Part shown: piece after piece, positions 26,795-36,050 of the stretch
Numbering within the stretch: position 1 is the stretch's first letter
Layout: each line of letters opens with the position of its first letter
From: RBG-16-64-43 sp964353865
Lineage (GTDB): Bacteria > Chloroflexota > Anaerolineae > Anaerolineales > RBG-16-64-43
DNA: 64,000 nt
NCBI GenBank assembly: GCA_964353865.1
Contig: CAYGXJ010000002.1
Location: forward strand, 1-64,000
Direction of reading: 5' to 3'
The notes under the pieces: model-generated
The model's database searches: none
Seen by the model: the letters and a program-made list of their open reading frames with translations, nothing else
Told to the model about the DNA's origin: nothing
Translations under genes and position numbers: made by a program

Positions 26795-26818
26795 TCGGCA
26801 GCGGTGGAGAGAGAGCGA

Positions 26819-27529
26819 ATGGCGAAGGTCACGCTCAAGATCAAGCGCTACAACCCCGAGCGCGAGCCTGCCTCCTGGTGGTCGGAGCACGCCCTGCAGG
26901 CCGAGCCGACGGAAAGGGTGCTCGACCTCTTGAACCGGGTCAAATGGGAGCAGGATGGCACGCTCAGCTTCCGGCGCTCGTGCGGGCACGGCATTTGCGG
27001 CAGCGACTCGATTCGCATCGACGGCGCCAACCGGCTGGCCTGCAAGACGCTTGTCTCGGAGCTGGGCTCTACCATCAGCATCGAACCGCTGCTCGGCATG
27101 CGCGTGCAGAAGGACCTGATCGTCGACCTGGAACCCTTCTTCGCGGCTTACCGCACGGTAAAGCCGTACTTCATCAGCGATGCCCCGCTGCCGCCGGATG
27201 GGCGCGAGCAGCTACAGACGCCGGCTCAGCGCCTGCGCTTCGACGATACGACCAAGTGCATCCTGTGTGCGTGCTGCACCGCCTCCTGCCCTTCGTTCTG
27301 GGCCAGCAACGAATACATCGGGCCGGCCAGCATCGTCCAGGCCCACCGCTTCATCTTCGACTCGCGTGACGAAGGCGCGGGTGAGCGGCTGCAGGTGGCT
27401 GGTGAGACGATGGGTGTGTGGCGCTGCCACACCGCTTTCAACTGCACTCTGGCCTGCCCGCGCGGGATCAACATCACCCAAGCCATCGGCGAGGTGAAGC
27501 GCGCCCTGGCCACCGGGCGAGTCGAGTAG
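26819..27529 (+). CDS. sdhB: Succinate dehydrogenase iron-sulfur subunit
   Basis: A 236-residue subunit with all three cluster motifs: 2Fe-2S (SCGHGICGSD plus LAC), 4Fe-4S (CILCACCTASCP) and 3Fe-4S (CHTAFNCTLACP). It relays electrons from FAD to quinone. GTG 26804 lies inside the Shine-Dalgarno GGAGAGAG, so ATG 26819 is used. It closes the operon 24 nt after sdhA. The fourth 2Fe-2S position is Asp, as in E. coli SdhB. Confidence 0.96.
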   Translation: MAKVTLKIKRYNPEREPASWWSEHALQAEPTERVLDLLNRVKWEQDGTLSFRRSCGHGICGSDSIRIDGANRLACKTLVSELGSTISIEPLLGMRVQKDLIVDLEPFFAAYRTVKPYFISDAPLPPDGREQLQTPAQRLRFDDTTKCILCACCTASCPSFWASNEYIGPASIVQAHRFIFDSRDEGAGERLQVAGETMGVWRCHTAFNCTLACPRGINITQAIGEVKRALATGRVE

Positions 27530-27580
27530 AAACGCTACGCGTCCTCACACAAGGGCGCGCCATGTTCCGGGAGGATAGAA

Positions 27581-28579
27581 ATGTCGGTGCTCTCGAACTG
27601 GGGCGAGATCCTGCGCACGGCCAACCTTTCGCCCGACAAACATATGGACACCGTCTCGCGCTGGCTGATCATTACCCGCGCCGCGGTATTCACGATGACC
27701 CTGACCTCTGGGTTGATCGGCGGCTTGTTGGCGGCCGCCTATGCTCCGGCCGTACGCTGGGACCTGCTGCTTCTGGCGGTGGCCGGACTGGTGCTGGCGC
27801 ACGCCGCCAACAACATGATCAACGACTACTTCGATCTGGAGGGCGGCGTCGACACGAGCGAGTATGCGCGCGCGCTGTATGCCCCGCACCCGATTCTCAG
27901 CGGGTTGATCTCCAAGGCTGGGCTGCGCCGCGCCATCTTCCTGGTCAATGCGGTGGACGCTGCTCTGATGGTGTACCTGATCTGGATGCGCGGCTGGCTG
28001 GTGCTGCTGTTTGCCCTGGCCGGGTTGTTCATCAGCGTGTTCTACGTCGCCCCGCCGATTCGCCTCAAGCACATCGGCCTGGGCGAGTTGGGCGTGCTCC
28101 TGGTGTGGGGGCCGCTGATGATCGGCGGCGTGTATTTCGTCGCGGCGGGCGAGGTGCCTTCGTGGGTGTGGGGCGCGGCGTTGCCTTTTGCACTGCTCAC
28201 GACCACCGTGCTGATCGGCAAGCACGTCGACAAGCTCGATCAGGACAAAGCGCGCGGCATCCGCACGCTGCCGGTGCTGCTCGGGGGCGAGGTCTCGCGC
28301 GGGTTGAACGTGGCGCTGATGGTCTTGTTCTATGCGCTGGTGGTGGGGCTGGTGCTCCTGCGCTGGGCCAGCCCGTGGATCCTGCTCGCGTTCCTCGCAC
28401 TGGGGCGGCTGGTGCGGGTCATGCGCATCTACCGCGAGCCCAAGCCCGCGCAGCCGCCGCCGAATTACCCGGTTTGGCCATTGTGGTACGTCTCGGCGGC
28501 CTTCTGGCATAACAAGCTGGCCGGAGCCCTGTTCGTGCTGGGGCTAGTTGCGCAGCTCATCCTGCCGGCGAAGTTCTAA
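27581..28579 (+). CDS. UbiA-family prenyltransferase (MenA-like)
   Basis: A 332-residue integral membrane prenyltransferase with about eight or nine helices. The two Asp-rich motifs are NDYFDLEGGVD (first) and KHVDKLDQDKARGIRTLP (second), which bind the prenyl diphosphate through magnesium. Family members make menaquinone, ubiquinone, heme O or archaeal-type lipids; next to sdhCDAB, a quinone role is the natural inference, but no other men genes are present. GGGAGGATAGAA precedes the ATG, 51 nt after sdhB, so it may be read from the sdh promoter. Confidence 0.85.
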   Translation: MSVLSNWGEILRTANLSPDKHMDTVSRWLIITRAAVFTMTLTSGLIGGLLAAAYAPAVRWDLLLLAVAGLVLAHAANNMINDYFDLEGGVDTSEYARALYAPHPILSGLISKAGLRRAIFLVNAVDAALMVYLIWMRGWLVLLFALAGLFISVFYVAPPIRLKHIGLGELGVLLVWGPLMIGGVYFVAAGEVPSWVWGAALPFALLTTTVLIGKHVDKLDQDKARGIRTLPVLLGGEVSRGLNVALMVLFYALVVGLVLLRWASPWILLAFLALGRLVRVMRIYREPKPAQPPPNYPVWPLWYVSAAFWHNKLAGALFVLGLVAQLILPAKF

Positions 28580-28615
28580 CGACGGCCGGGAGCCGTGGAG
28601 TGTGTGAGCGCGATT

Positions 28616-28646
28616 GGGGCTGTCCCAAAAGGGGCAGTCCCTTTGT
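28616..28646 (+). terminator. Terminator after the UbiA-family gene
   Basis: An 11-bp stem with two G-U pairs (GGGGCTGTCCC / GGGGCAGTCCC around AAAA) is followed by TTTGTGTTC, 36 nt after the stop. Confidence 0.7.
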
Positions 28647-28745
28647 GTTCTGGAAAGAAGGTGCGCACGTCATCGGATTCGATGCCGGCATATAGCGTGC
28701 GGATTGCTTGAGGCGGCCGCGAACGTTCGTCCGTGCGCGGGACTC

Positions 28746-28795
28746 GATGCGCATGCCGTATGCCTCCGGGGATGCGTAAGGCATGCTATGCCCTC
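28746..28795 (+). repeat. Short dispersed repeat, GCATGC family, copy A
   Basis: This 50-bp stretch ends in a 22-bp core (28774-28795) beginning GCGTAAGGCATGCTATGCCC. The core is identical at 40364-40385 and close at 60783-60802 and complement(43601-43622). A preceding GATGCGCATGCC is shared with the 40-kb copy. All copies lie between genes. Confidence 0.75.
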
Positions 28796-28815
28796 TTCCA
28801 GATCGGTTCGGAGAG

Positions 28816-29601
28816 CTACTCGCCTTTGAAGTCGGGTGTCCGCTTCTCGAGAAAAGCGCTCACGCCCTCGAGATGATCGCGGGTGAGGGAGGCTTGCTGC
28901 TGCAGCTCGCCTTCCACCTCGAGCGCCGAGGCGAACGAGGCGTGCTGCGCCGCGAGAAAGGCGCGCTTGGTGAGGGCCAGCGCGCGGGTCGGGCCGTGGG
29001 CCAGGCGATGGGCGACCTCCAAGAGGCCGAAGGGGAACTCGGCTTCAGTGAAGATGCGCGAGACGAGACCCATGCGGTACGCCTGAGCGGCGTCCAGCGG
29101 TTCATCGAGCATGGCCATGGCGAGCGCGGGCGCAAAGCCCATCAGGCGCGGCAGCCAGTAGGCCACCCCGCTGTCGGGCGCGAGGCCCAGGCGGGTGAAA
29201 CCGTAGCGGAACTGGGCCGAGTCCGTCGCCACGCGCACGTCGCATGCCAACGCAAGACCTAGGCCTGCGCCGACCGCCGGGCCGTTGATACCCGCCACAA
29301 TCGGTTTGGGCGTCGCCTGCATTTTGAGCACCAGAGGGTTGTAGGTCTCTTCGAGATGTTCGCGGTATGAGACCTTGCCGGCGGAGCTTTTAAAATCGCC
29401 CATGTCCTGGCCGGCGCAGAAGAATCGTCCGCTGCCGGTGATGACAACCACGCGCACGGCGGGGTCGGCGCCGGCGGACTCCAAAGCCGCCAATGTCTCG
29501 AGGGCCATCTCGCGGTTGAGCGGGTTGGCGCGCGGGCGGTTGAAGGTGAGGGTGAAGATGCCCTCATGGAACTCGGTGAGCAGCGTGTTGTACGAGGACA
29601 T
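28816..29601 (-). CDS. Enoyl-CoA hydratase/isomerase family protein
   Basis: A 261-residue crotonase-fold enzyme. CAGQDMGDF and GPAVGAGLGLALACDVRVA form the oxyanion hole, and LGLAPDSGVAYWLPRL is the PaaG/ECI-like active-site region. The exact acyl-CoA is unknown; a PaaG-type isomerase or 3-hydroxyacyl dehydration are both possible. ATG 29601 is preceded by GGAGG at 5 nt; the longer frame overlaps unrelated sequence. No partner beta-oxidation genes are adjacent. Confidence 0.87.
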   Translation of the reverse strand: MSSYNTLLTEFHEGIFTLTFNRPRANPLNREMALETLAALESAGADPAVRVVVITGSGRFFCAGQDMGDFKSSAGKVSYREHLEETYNPLVLKMQATPKPIVAGINGPAVGAGLGLALACDVRVATDSAQFRYGFTRLGLAPDSGVAYWLPRLMGFAPALAMAMLDEPLDAAQAYRMGLVSRIFTEAEFPFGLLEVAHRLAHGPTRALALTKRAFLAAQHASFASALEVEGELQQQASLTRDHLEGVSAFLEKRTPDFKGE

Positions 29602-29680
29602 GCGGCCTCCGCGCCGGGCATCGGGCCCTGCCCGGCCGTGCACAACAAGAAGGCGAACGCCGTCGCTCGCCATGCAGAAA

Positions 29681-30085
29681 CTAGGGTGTCGCGCTGGGAG
29701 GGTTTGGCCCCTCGGCCTCCGAAGGATCCTCGCCCCAATCCACCTCGGCCTCCACCTCCAGGGGCAGGCGCACCCACAACATGAGCATCTGGCCCTCGGC
29801 CACTTCGGCCGAGCGCGCGGCCACGATGGGTGCATGCTCGATGCGTCCGTCATCGCTGCGGTACTCAAGCTGCATCGGCCGCTGGCCCTTCCACGCGCGA
29901 TAGCAGCGCTCGACGAGGGCCGGCCCGTTGAAGGTGCGCAGCCGGGTGAGCGCTGTGCGTGAGGGCTGTGCTGCCTCAGCCAGGCTCTGGACCCAATCGT
30001 CCGCGCGCTCCTCAAAGGTCGGCGGCGGGCCTTCGATGATGGTGATCTTCTCGGCTTCGGATGCGCCCGAGGGTTCGCTCTTCAT
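29681..30085 (-). CDS. Conserved-looking hypothetical protein, 134 residues
   Basis: A soluble 134-residue protein, acidic at both ends (EPSGASEAEK... and EVDWGEDPSEAEGPNPPSATP), with a central core RTFNGPALVERCYRAWKGQR and MLMLWVRLPLEVEAEV. It may be a single small alpha/beta domain. It lies 79 nt upstream of the enoyl-CoA hydratase gene and may be cotranscribed. No family is recognised; codon use matches its neighbours. Confidence 0.6.
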   Translation of the reverse strand: MKSEPSGASEAEKITIIEGPPPTFEERADDWVQSLAEAAQPSRTALTRLRTFNGPALVERCYRAWKGQRPMQLEYRSDDGRIEHAPIVAARSAEVAEGQMLMLWVRLPLEVEAEVDWGEDPSEAEGPNPPSATP

Positions 30086-30194
30086 GATGAGAGAATCTTA
30101 CCACAGCGCTTGAGGGGAGGAGCACTTGGCACTCAGCCATCGGCCGTCGGCAATCATGCGAATTGTGGGTGGTGTGGATCGCAACAGTCACGAA

Positions 30195-30443
30195 CGTCGT
30201 CCACGCGAAGGCGGGGACGCAGGATGAACATTGGGCCTGTCAAGATATCGTGAACGCAGGGAACCAAACTGCGGGGCGAAGAGGCGATTCTGCATTCATC
30301 CCATCGGTGGAGCACCTGGATTCCCGCTACGAACGCGCGGGAATGACGACCAAGACAATGCTAGCCTTGGCGCGCCCACGCGCTGCGGTCAACGCGAGCG
30401 AGTGGGGTTCGAGGATTCCCGCTACGACCACGCGGGAATGAGG
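30195..30443 (+). repeat. Composite palindromic element, copy 1
   Basis: The left palindrome (CGTCGTCCACGCGAAGGCGG, 30195-30214) is followed 100 bp later by CACCTGGATTCCCGCTACGA...GCGGGAATGACG (ends 30348) and, 60 bp on, by a second GATTCCCGCTACGACCACGC...GGGAATGAGG (ends 30443). Total is 249 bp. The ATTCCC-n-GGGAAT arms resemble dRS3-type repeats known from Neisseria. Confidence 0.7.
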
Positions 30444-30511
30444 AGCACCAAGGCAGACGGCGCACTTGGTGTACTCGAATTGGTGAGGCTGTTTGGCGCA
30501 TCAGGCATGAT

Positions 30512-30757
30512 CGTCGTCCCCGCGAAGGCGGGGACCCAGGACGAAGATGTGGTATGTTGCTCACCGAGGAACGAAGGAAACCGAATGGCCACGCGCATGG
30601 TCGATCCGGCATTCTCCAATCGCAGGATCACCTGGAGTCCAGCCGGGAACTCGCGCGAATGACGATCGAGGCCTGCGAAGAATCTCGCGGCTACACGGAT
30701 CTGGCAACATGGGTGAAGCCCCCCTGGATTCCGGTTACGAACAGGCGAGAATGAAGA
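30512..30757 (+). repeat. Composite palindromic element, copy 2
   Basis: It has the same order of parts as copy 1 over 246 bp: CGTCGTCCCCGCGAAGGCGG at the left, a degenerate CACCTGGAGTCCAGCCGGGA...GCGAATGACG ending at 30664, and GGATTCCGGTTACGAACAGG ending near 30757. The inner segment GAACGAAGGAAACCGAATGG is close to GAACGAAGGAATGCGAATGG in copy 3. Confidence 0.7.
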
Positions 30758-30758
30758 G

Positions 30759-31958
30759 CTACAAATCGAATACCACTTTGATCGCATATGTGCGGCGCTT
30801 GTCAGTCGCGGTGCGAATGGCCTGGCGGTACTCCGCCAGCGGGAAGCGATGGGTGATCAGGTCCTCAATGCGCATGTGCCCACTGCGCTGGAACTGGATG
30901 GCCCACTCGAAATCGTGCTGGCGCTTGCCCTGCCACCCGCTGGTGGCATGCGTTTTGGAGCCGATCAGATCCACCTCCTGATACCAGATCGGGTTGAGGT
31001 CCACCCGCAACACCGAGAGGTCGATGCCCACCAACACCACCGTGCCGCGCGCGCGCGTCCAGCGCAATGCATCGGTGATCGAGGCGGCGCTGCCCACGCA
31101 GTCGTAGACCACGTCGAATCCGCCCATCAGCATGCCACGGTTGAGCGGCGCGGTGTAGGCGCGCCCACCGGTAAGGCGCGCCATCTGGGCATACACCTCG
31201 CCGCCGGTCACCACCTCGTCGGCGCCCGAGTGGCGCGCGGCCTGGGCTTGGTGCGGATGGCGCGCGAGAGCGGTGAGCCGGGCGCGCGGGCGGAAGGCAC
31301 GCACGGCTTGCATCGTGAACAGGCCGATGATGCCGGCGCCCAGGACGAGCACCTGCTCCTGCGCGCCCGGCGGGCGGCGCAGCACGCCGTGGATGGCCAC
31401 CGACATTGGCTCAATCATCGCCGCCTGATCGTCGCTGAGGTCCTCGGGCACCGGGTAAACGTTGCTGACATGCGCGGTGTATCCGTCGCTCCACCCGCCC
31501 CCGATGCCGACCGTGCCTGCGGCTTTCTCGCACACGTTGGAGAGCCCGGCCTGACAGAATCGACACCACAGGTCGAGCCCTAGCTCGCGGCAGGTGGCGC
31601 CGGTCTCGCGATGCTCCATGATCACGCGTTGCCCGGCGCGAAGCTTCTTCACTTGCGGCCCCACCTCCTCCACCTCGCTCACTACCTCATGACCGAGATA
31701 GAAGCGCGAGTTGCCCGGCAGCGCGGCCGGTCCGATGGCCGGGTCCGCATGCACGTGAAATAGCGAAAGGTCGGTTGCGCAAATGCCGCACACGCGGTTG
31801 CGCACGCGCACGCCGTTCGGCCCCGGGAGCGGTGGTTCGGAGAGATCGGCCATGCGCGCCGGCGAGAGCGGGCTGAATACAACACCCGGCCACATCGGGC
31901 GCAACGCCTTGACCGCGAGCACCTTGGGGATATTCTTGTCGAAGTAGATCGTGCGCAT
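30759..31958 (-). CDS. Zinc-containing alcohol dehydrogenase family protein
   Basis: A 399-residue MDR-superfamily dehydrogenase. Catalytic zinc ligands are C57 or C60 with GHE (90-91); structural zinc cysteines are C123, C132, C135 and C143; the NAD(P) site is VLVLGAGIIGLF. The structural-zinc segment and the SDGYTAHVSNVYPVPEDL region resemble glucose- or threonine-dehydrogenase-like enzymes, but the substrate is not clear. The gene is followed immediately by composite repeat copy 2, which abuts its stop codon. Confidence 0.85.
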   Translation of the reverse strand: MRTIYFDKNIPKVLAVKALRPMWPGVVFSPLSPARMADLSEPPLPGPNGVRVRNRVCGICATDLSLFHVHADPAIGPAALPGNSRFYLGHEVVSEVEEVGPQVKKLRAGQRVIMEHRETGATCRELGLDLWCRFCQAGLSNVCEKAAGTVGIGGGWSDGYTAHVSNVYPVPEDLSDDQAAMIEPMSVAIHGVLRRPPGAQEQVLVLGAGIIGLFTMQAVRAFRPRARLTALARHPHQAQAARHSGADEVVTGGEVYAQMARLTGGRAYTAPLNRGMLMGGFDVVYDCVGSAASITDALRWTRARGTVVLVGIDLSVLRVDLNPIWYQEVDLIGSKTHATSGWQGKRQHDFEWAIQFQRSGHMRIEDLITHRFPLAEYRQAIRTATDKRRTYAIKVVFDL

Positions 31959-32068
31959 GGCGGTCCCTCCTCGAGACGATCCCGATCAGGGGTTGCTGTG
32001 TGCCACCACAGGGCAAGACCGGCGCGCGGTGAGTGCGAAGCGGTATTGGGCGGCGGGGACGAGGGCGG

Positions 32069-32869
32069 CTACGAATGGGTGCTGCGCACGGCGTGGCACA
32101 AGGCGCATGTCGGATCATCGCACAAAAGCGCGGCGGGATCCTGGCGCATCCATGCCGCCGCGGTGTGAAGCAGATCACGCAAGGGGATGGCTTGCAGATG
32201 GGCCGAGCCCAGCCAGGCCTCGCGTGCGATGCCGCGCAAGCGCGGGGCGATGGCCGCAAACCCGCGCGAACATCCGGGGAAGGCCGGGCACTCGACCACG
32301 CCCTCGGCGGTGAGGGCCCAGCGCACGAACTGCTTGCGCCCGGCGCGCTGCGCCGCCAGGTGCAGCGCCACATTGGCCGTATGGTCGGCACCCAGCAGCA
32401 CTGCCTCGCCGCCGCGCACGGCCAGCTCGGCGATCGGACCCCACGGATCGGTCAGCGACTGCTTGACAAGCAGCTCGTCGGCTTCGACGCCGACAAACGA
32501 CAGAATCGGGTGGTTGGAGCGGTGCGCGCCGTTCACGCGGCGCAGTGCATCGGGCAGCGGGCCGAGCGAGGGATGGGCCGGCAGGTCGGCGCGGAAGAAC
32601 TCGGCTTCGGCATTGGCCTCGGAGGTACTGCGGTAGGCCATGCCGTTGCCCTCCGGCCCGAAGGGTGGCGTGACCATCGTCTGCAAGGTAAAGGCGGGTG
32701 CCAGCACGGCTGCGCTCGAGGCCAGAAGCGCCCCGGCGAGCGAGGAGATATCGCCGCGCACCTCATCCAGCCACTCGGGCGCGCCTACGGCCAGCACCGG
32801 CACGCCCGGCTCGAGGCCGAGGTCGCGCAAGGCATGCACCGCGTCGCGATAGCCCAGGCTGGGCGCCAT
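32069..32869 (-). CDS. AAC(3)-family N-acetyltransferase
   Basis: A 266-residue Antibiotic_NAT (aminoglycoside 3-N-acetyltransferase fold) protein. FTLQTMVTPPFGPEGNGMAY, RSNHPILSFVGVEADELL and VLLGADHTANVALHLAA are conserved in the family. Chromosomal members often act on other amines; resistance is not implied. Its ATG directly abuts the stop of the frameshifted amine oxidase gene, so the two form one unit. The C-terminus ends with an unusual cysteine pair, CDDPTCALC. Confidence 0.85.
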   Translation of the reverse strand: MAPSLGYRDAVHALRDLGLEPGVPVLAVGAPEWLDEVRGDISSLAGALLASSAAVLAPAFTLQTMVTPPFGPEGNGMAYRSTSEANAEAEFFRADLPAHPSLGPLPDALRRVNGAHRSNHPILSFVGVEADELLVKQSLTDPWGPIAELAVRGGEAVLLGADHTANVALHLAAQRAGRKQFVRWALTAEGVVECPAFPGCSRGFAAIAPRLRGIAREAWLGSAHLQAIPLRDLLHTAAAWMRQDPAALLCDDPTCALCHAVRSTHS

Positions 32870-34233
32870 TCACGCTCCGTCGGGCACGGGCATGCCGCGG
32901 TCGTAGACCGCGTCTTCGGCATGCATGTATCCGAGAATGCCGAGGCTGGCCAAGAGGCGCAACGGTTCGGGCGGCCAGGGGATGACGCGCCGGTTGACGA
33001 AAAACGCTTGTGTGCGCTCGCTTTTCTTTTCAAGCAGCAGGTCGGCCAGTGTCCAGCCGTTGAGGTGGGTGAGGGAGACGCCATGCCCCATGGCGCCCAG
33101 GCTGTAGGCAACGCGCTCGTCACCCAGGAAGCCCAAAGCGGGGATCATCTGCAACGGCACCGAGACCGGCCCGCCCCAGCGGTGGGTGAAGCGAATGTCG
33201 CGCAAGACGGGGAACAACTGACGCACATCGGCCTCGAGCTTGGCGAAGGTATCCGGGTTCTCGTCACGATCCATATCGCCGCCGACGGCCAGGCTCACAT
33301 CGCGCCCGCCCATCAGCAGGCGATTATCCCGGGTGAGGCGGTAGTAGTGTACCAAATTGCGTGCGTCTTCTCCCCCTGGCGAGTGCGCCAGCCAATCTCA
33401 GCGAGATGCTCGGGGCGCAGCGGCTCAGTGAGCATGATGTGGGTGAACGCGGGAACCTGCTTGCGGCGCAGCATGGGAATGAGATGCGAGTACGCATTGG
33501 TGGCCAGGGCGAGCTTGCCGGCCGTGACCTTGCCCTGCGGGGTGTGAATGAACAGCCCGCCCGCGCGGCGTTCGATGGCGGTGCCCGGCGTGTGCTCGAA
33601 CACCTGCACGCCCCTCGAGAGGATGAGACGCTTGAGTTCCCAGGCCAGCTTGGCCGGGTTCACCAGGCCGCAGCGCGGCTCACGCCATGCCCCGAGGTAC
33701 AGTGGGCTGTTCACCTCACGGCGCGTCGCCTCCGCATCGATCCACTCGATGCCCTCCAACCCGAGGCGCTGCGCAAGCTCCACTTCATCGCGGATACGCT
33801 TGGCGTAAAGTGGCGCGGTGGCGACGCGCAAGAAGCCCGGGCGTTCATAGTCGCATTCCAACTTGTGTTCGCGCACCAGGCTCTCCACCAGTTCCACCGC
33901 CTGCTCCATGTAATGGTGTGCCTGGCGCGCCTTCTCCTTGCCGAACAAAGAAGCCGTCACCGAAAGGGTCAGCCCGAAGAGGGTCATGGAGAAGCCTCCG
34001 TTGCGGCCGGAGGCACCGAAACCGATCACCTCGCTCTCAAGCAGGGCCACCCTCAGCGAGGGTTCGGCCTGCTTGAGGAAGTAGGCCGTCGCTAGGCCCG
34101 TGTAGCCGCCGCCTAGCACAGCCACATCAACGGTCAGGTCGCCCGCGAGCGGCGGGTTGGGTGTGTAAGGAGTGCTGGAAAGCCAGAAGGACTTGTCGGC
34201 AAAAGAGGTCGGGGCCGGTTGTGAGATGGGCAT
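32870..34233 (-). pseudogene. FAD-dependent amine/amino-acid oxidase, frameshifted
   Basis: Two halves of one DAO-family protein (glycine oxidase/gamma-glutamylputrescine oxidase type) lie in different frames. The first, from ATG 34233 (GGAGGG upstream), has the Rossmann DVAVLGGGYTGLATAYFLK and runs to GWRTRQGEK; after a shift the frame gives DARNLVHYYRLTRDNRLLMG and continues to the TGA at 32870. The junction is a CCCCC run (33372-33376); adding one G on the coding strand restores QG-x-EDARNLVHYY, as in relatives. Without correction the product ends at IWYTTTASPGIIAC. Whether this is biological or a consensus error cannot be told from sequence. Confidence 0.88.
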
Positions 34234-34405
34234 GTGTCCCTCCAAGGTGGACACGCCAGGCGCGTCGGCGCCTGAGCCGCGGCAGAGGGCGAGGGCCATG
34301 GTTTACTGGGGTGGAGGTGTGCCCCCCTTTGGAGAGGAGCGCGCGGTTGGTACCCGCGCCGCGCGCGTGGGCCGGGACGAGAGCTGGGCCGGTCGAGATC
34401 GCCCG

Positions 34406-35248
34406 CTACTCGTCCGCGATCTCACTGCGCTTCTTGCCCTTGCCGAGTTGGACCGATCGCTGGAAGGCGGCCCACACCGCGCGCGAGAGCGCGGTGCGCA
34501 CGCCGGCCTTCTCCAAATAGTAGATCGCCTCGGCCGAGGTGCCGCCCGGCGAGGTGACCTGGTTGCGCAGCCGTGCCAAATGCTGAGGCGTATGCAGCGC
34601 GTACTCGACTGAGCCTTTGACCGTTTGCAGCACGAGTTTCTCCGCCAGGTAGCGCGGGAAGCCAAGATGGACGCCGGCGTCGACCAGCCCTTCCATCAGG
34701 AGGAAGACGTAGGCCGGGCCGGTGCCCGAGAGCGCCGTGGCCATATCTAGGTAATCCTCATCCTCGACGAAGACTTCCTCGCCCAGGGCGCCCAACACGG
34801 CGCGTGCCTGCTCGCGCTGGGCCTCGCTCACGGCGGCCGAAGCGGTCCACACCGTCATGCCTTGCCCGATCTGGGCCGGCGTGTTGGGCATCGAGCGCAC
34901 CAGGCTGGTGTGTTTGAGGCCCTGGGCCAGGGCCGCCAGGCGCGTGCCGGCGACGATCGAGAGCACCAACGCCTTCTCGGGGATGCGTCCGGCGAGTTGG
35001 GTCAGCACGCCCGGAAGCACCTGCGGCTTGACCGAGATCACAACCAGGTCCGCGCCCTGCAGTGCCGCCAGGTTGTCGCTCGTGATCTGCACCCCGTAGG
35101 TCGAGGCCAATTCGGCGCCCCGCTCGGCGCGCGGGCCGCAGGCGATCACCGCACCCGGCGCGACCAGACGCTGGGCAAGCATGCCTTTGATCATCGCCTC
35201 GGCCATCGTGCCCGAGCCGATGAAGCACACCCGGCTGAAGTTCAGCAT
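34406..35248 (-). CDS. proC: Pyrroline-5-carboxylate reductase
   Basis: A 280-residue enzyme reducing pyrroline-5-carboxylate to proline with NAD(P)H. The nucleotide site is VCFIGSGTMAEAMIKG, and the signature near the C-terminus is LRNQVTSPGGTSAEAIYYLE. The length is typical. It starts 2 nt from the end of surE, with GGGAGGAG overlapping that stop, so surE-proC are coupled. No other proline genes are nearby. Confidence 0.96.
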   Translation of the reverse strand: MLNFSRVCFIGSGTMAEAMIKGMLAQRLVAPGAVIACGPRAERGAELASTYGVQITSDNLAALQGADLVVISVKPQVLPGVLTQLAGRIPEKALVLSIVAGTRLAALAQGLKHTSLVRSMPNTPAQIGQGMTVWTASAAVSEAQREQARAVLGALGEEVFVEDEDYLDMATALSGTGPAYVFLLMEGLVDAGVHLGFPRYLAEKLVLQTVKGSVEYALHTPQHLARLRNQVTSPGGTSAEAIYYLEKAGVRTALSRAVWAAFQRSVQLGKGKKRSEIADE

Positions 35249-35249
35249 C

Positions 35250-36023
35250 TCACTCCTCCCACTTCCACAACGCGAGGGCGTCCATGAATTCGTGCGCGGT
35301 GAGATCCAGATGAACCGGCGTCACCGAGGCGAAGCCCTGAGAGAGGGCCCAGAAGTCGGAGCCCTCCTCCGAAATGCCGGTAGGCGGCGGGCCGCCGATC
35401 CAGTAATAGGGTTTGCCGCGCGGATCGAGGCGCCGCACCAGTTCATCGCGATAGACGCGCAACCCCTGGCGTGTGATGCGCACACCACGCAGCTTTTCGT
35501 AAGGCAGGCAGGGGAGGTTGAGGTTGAGCAGCGTGTCCTTAGGCAGCCCGTGGGCCAGCACCTGGCGCGCCACGCGCTCCGCCATGCGCGCCGCCGGTGT
35601 GTAGTCACACGGTTCGGTCTGGTCTTCAGGGAGGTCGAGCGAGACAGCCAGCGCCGGCACGCCGCTGATCACGGCTTCCATGGCGGCGGTGACGGTGCCC
35701 GAGTAGGTCAGGTCGTGGCCGACATTGATGCCGGCGTTGATGCCCGAGACCAGCAGGTCGATCTTCTCCGGAATGATGCCAAGCATCGCCAGCGCAACAC
35801 AGTCGGAGGGCGCGCCGTCGGAGGATAGCGCGGGCGTACCATCCGCCAGATGCACATGCTTCACGCGCAGCGGTTTGTGCAGCGTCTTGACGTGACCGCT
35901 GGCGGACCAGTTGTGATCGGGCGCGAGCACCGAAATCGCGCCCAGGGGGCGCAGCGCCTGCGCCAGTGCCAGCAGCCCGGGCGAGGTAATGCCGTCGTCG
36001 TTGGTCACCAGGATGTGAGTCAT
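35250..36023 (-). CDS. surE: 5'-nucleotidase SurE
   Basis: A 257-residue SurE phosphatase removing phosphate from nucleoside monophosphates, often linked to stationary-phase survival. ILVTNDDGITSPG carries the metal-binding Asp-Asp, with SASGH, VSGINAGINVGHDLTYSGTV and the Asn site all present. GAGGGG precedes the ATG by 3-5 nt. It overlaps the proC regulatory region as part of an operon with aldo/keto reductase upstream. Confidence 0.96.
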   Translation of the reverse strand: MTHILVTNDDGITSPGLLALAQALRPLGAISVLAPDHNWSASGHVKTLHKPLRVKHVHLADGTPALSSDGAPSDCVALAMLGIIPEKIDLLVSGINAGINVGHDLTYSGTVTAAMEAVISGVPALAVSLDLPEDQTEPCDYTPAARMAERVARQVLAHGLPKDTLLNLNLPCLPYEKLRGVRITRQGLRVYRDELVRRLDPRGKPYYWIGGPPPTGISEEGSDFWALSQGFASVTPVHLDLTAHEFMDALALWKWEE

Positions 36024-36050
36024 GGCCCCTCCCGCCTCACGCGCCTCGCA

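Larger units (their letters stand above)
30086..30758. other. Gene-free region holding two composite repeats
   Basis: There is no credible gene in these 673 bp. It contains copies 1 and 2 of the 245-bp composite element described separately, with a unique spacer of about 70 bp between them. It ends directly at the stop of the leftward alcohol dehydrogenase gene. Confidence 0.8.

Noticed and set aside
24869..26989. A 706-codon open frame antisense to sdhD-sdhA-sdhB
   Set aside because: It is a mirror of high-GC coding sequence; sdhA has all motifs and the antisense product has none.
30086..30758. CRISPR array
   Set aside because: The palindromes are not regularly spaced short direct repeats, the intervals are related to each other, and no cas gene is near.
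32069..32869. Aminoglycoside resistance gene
   Set aside because: The fold is AAC(3)-like, but chromosomal context and coupling to an oxidase give no support for resistance.
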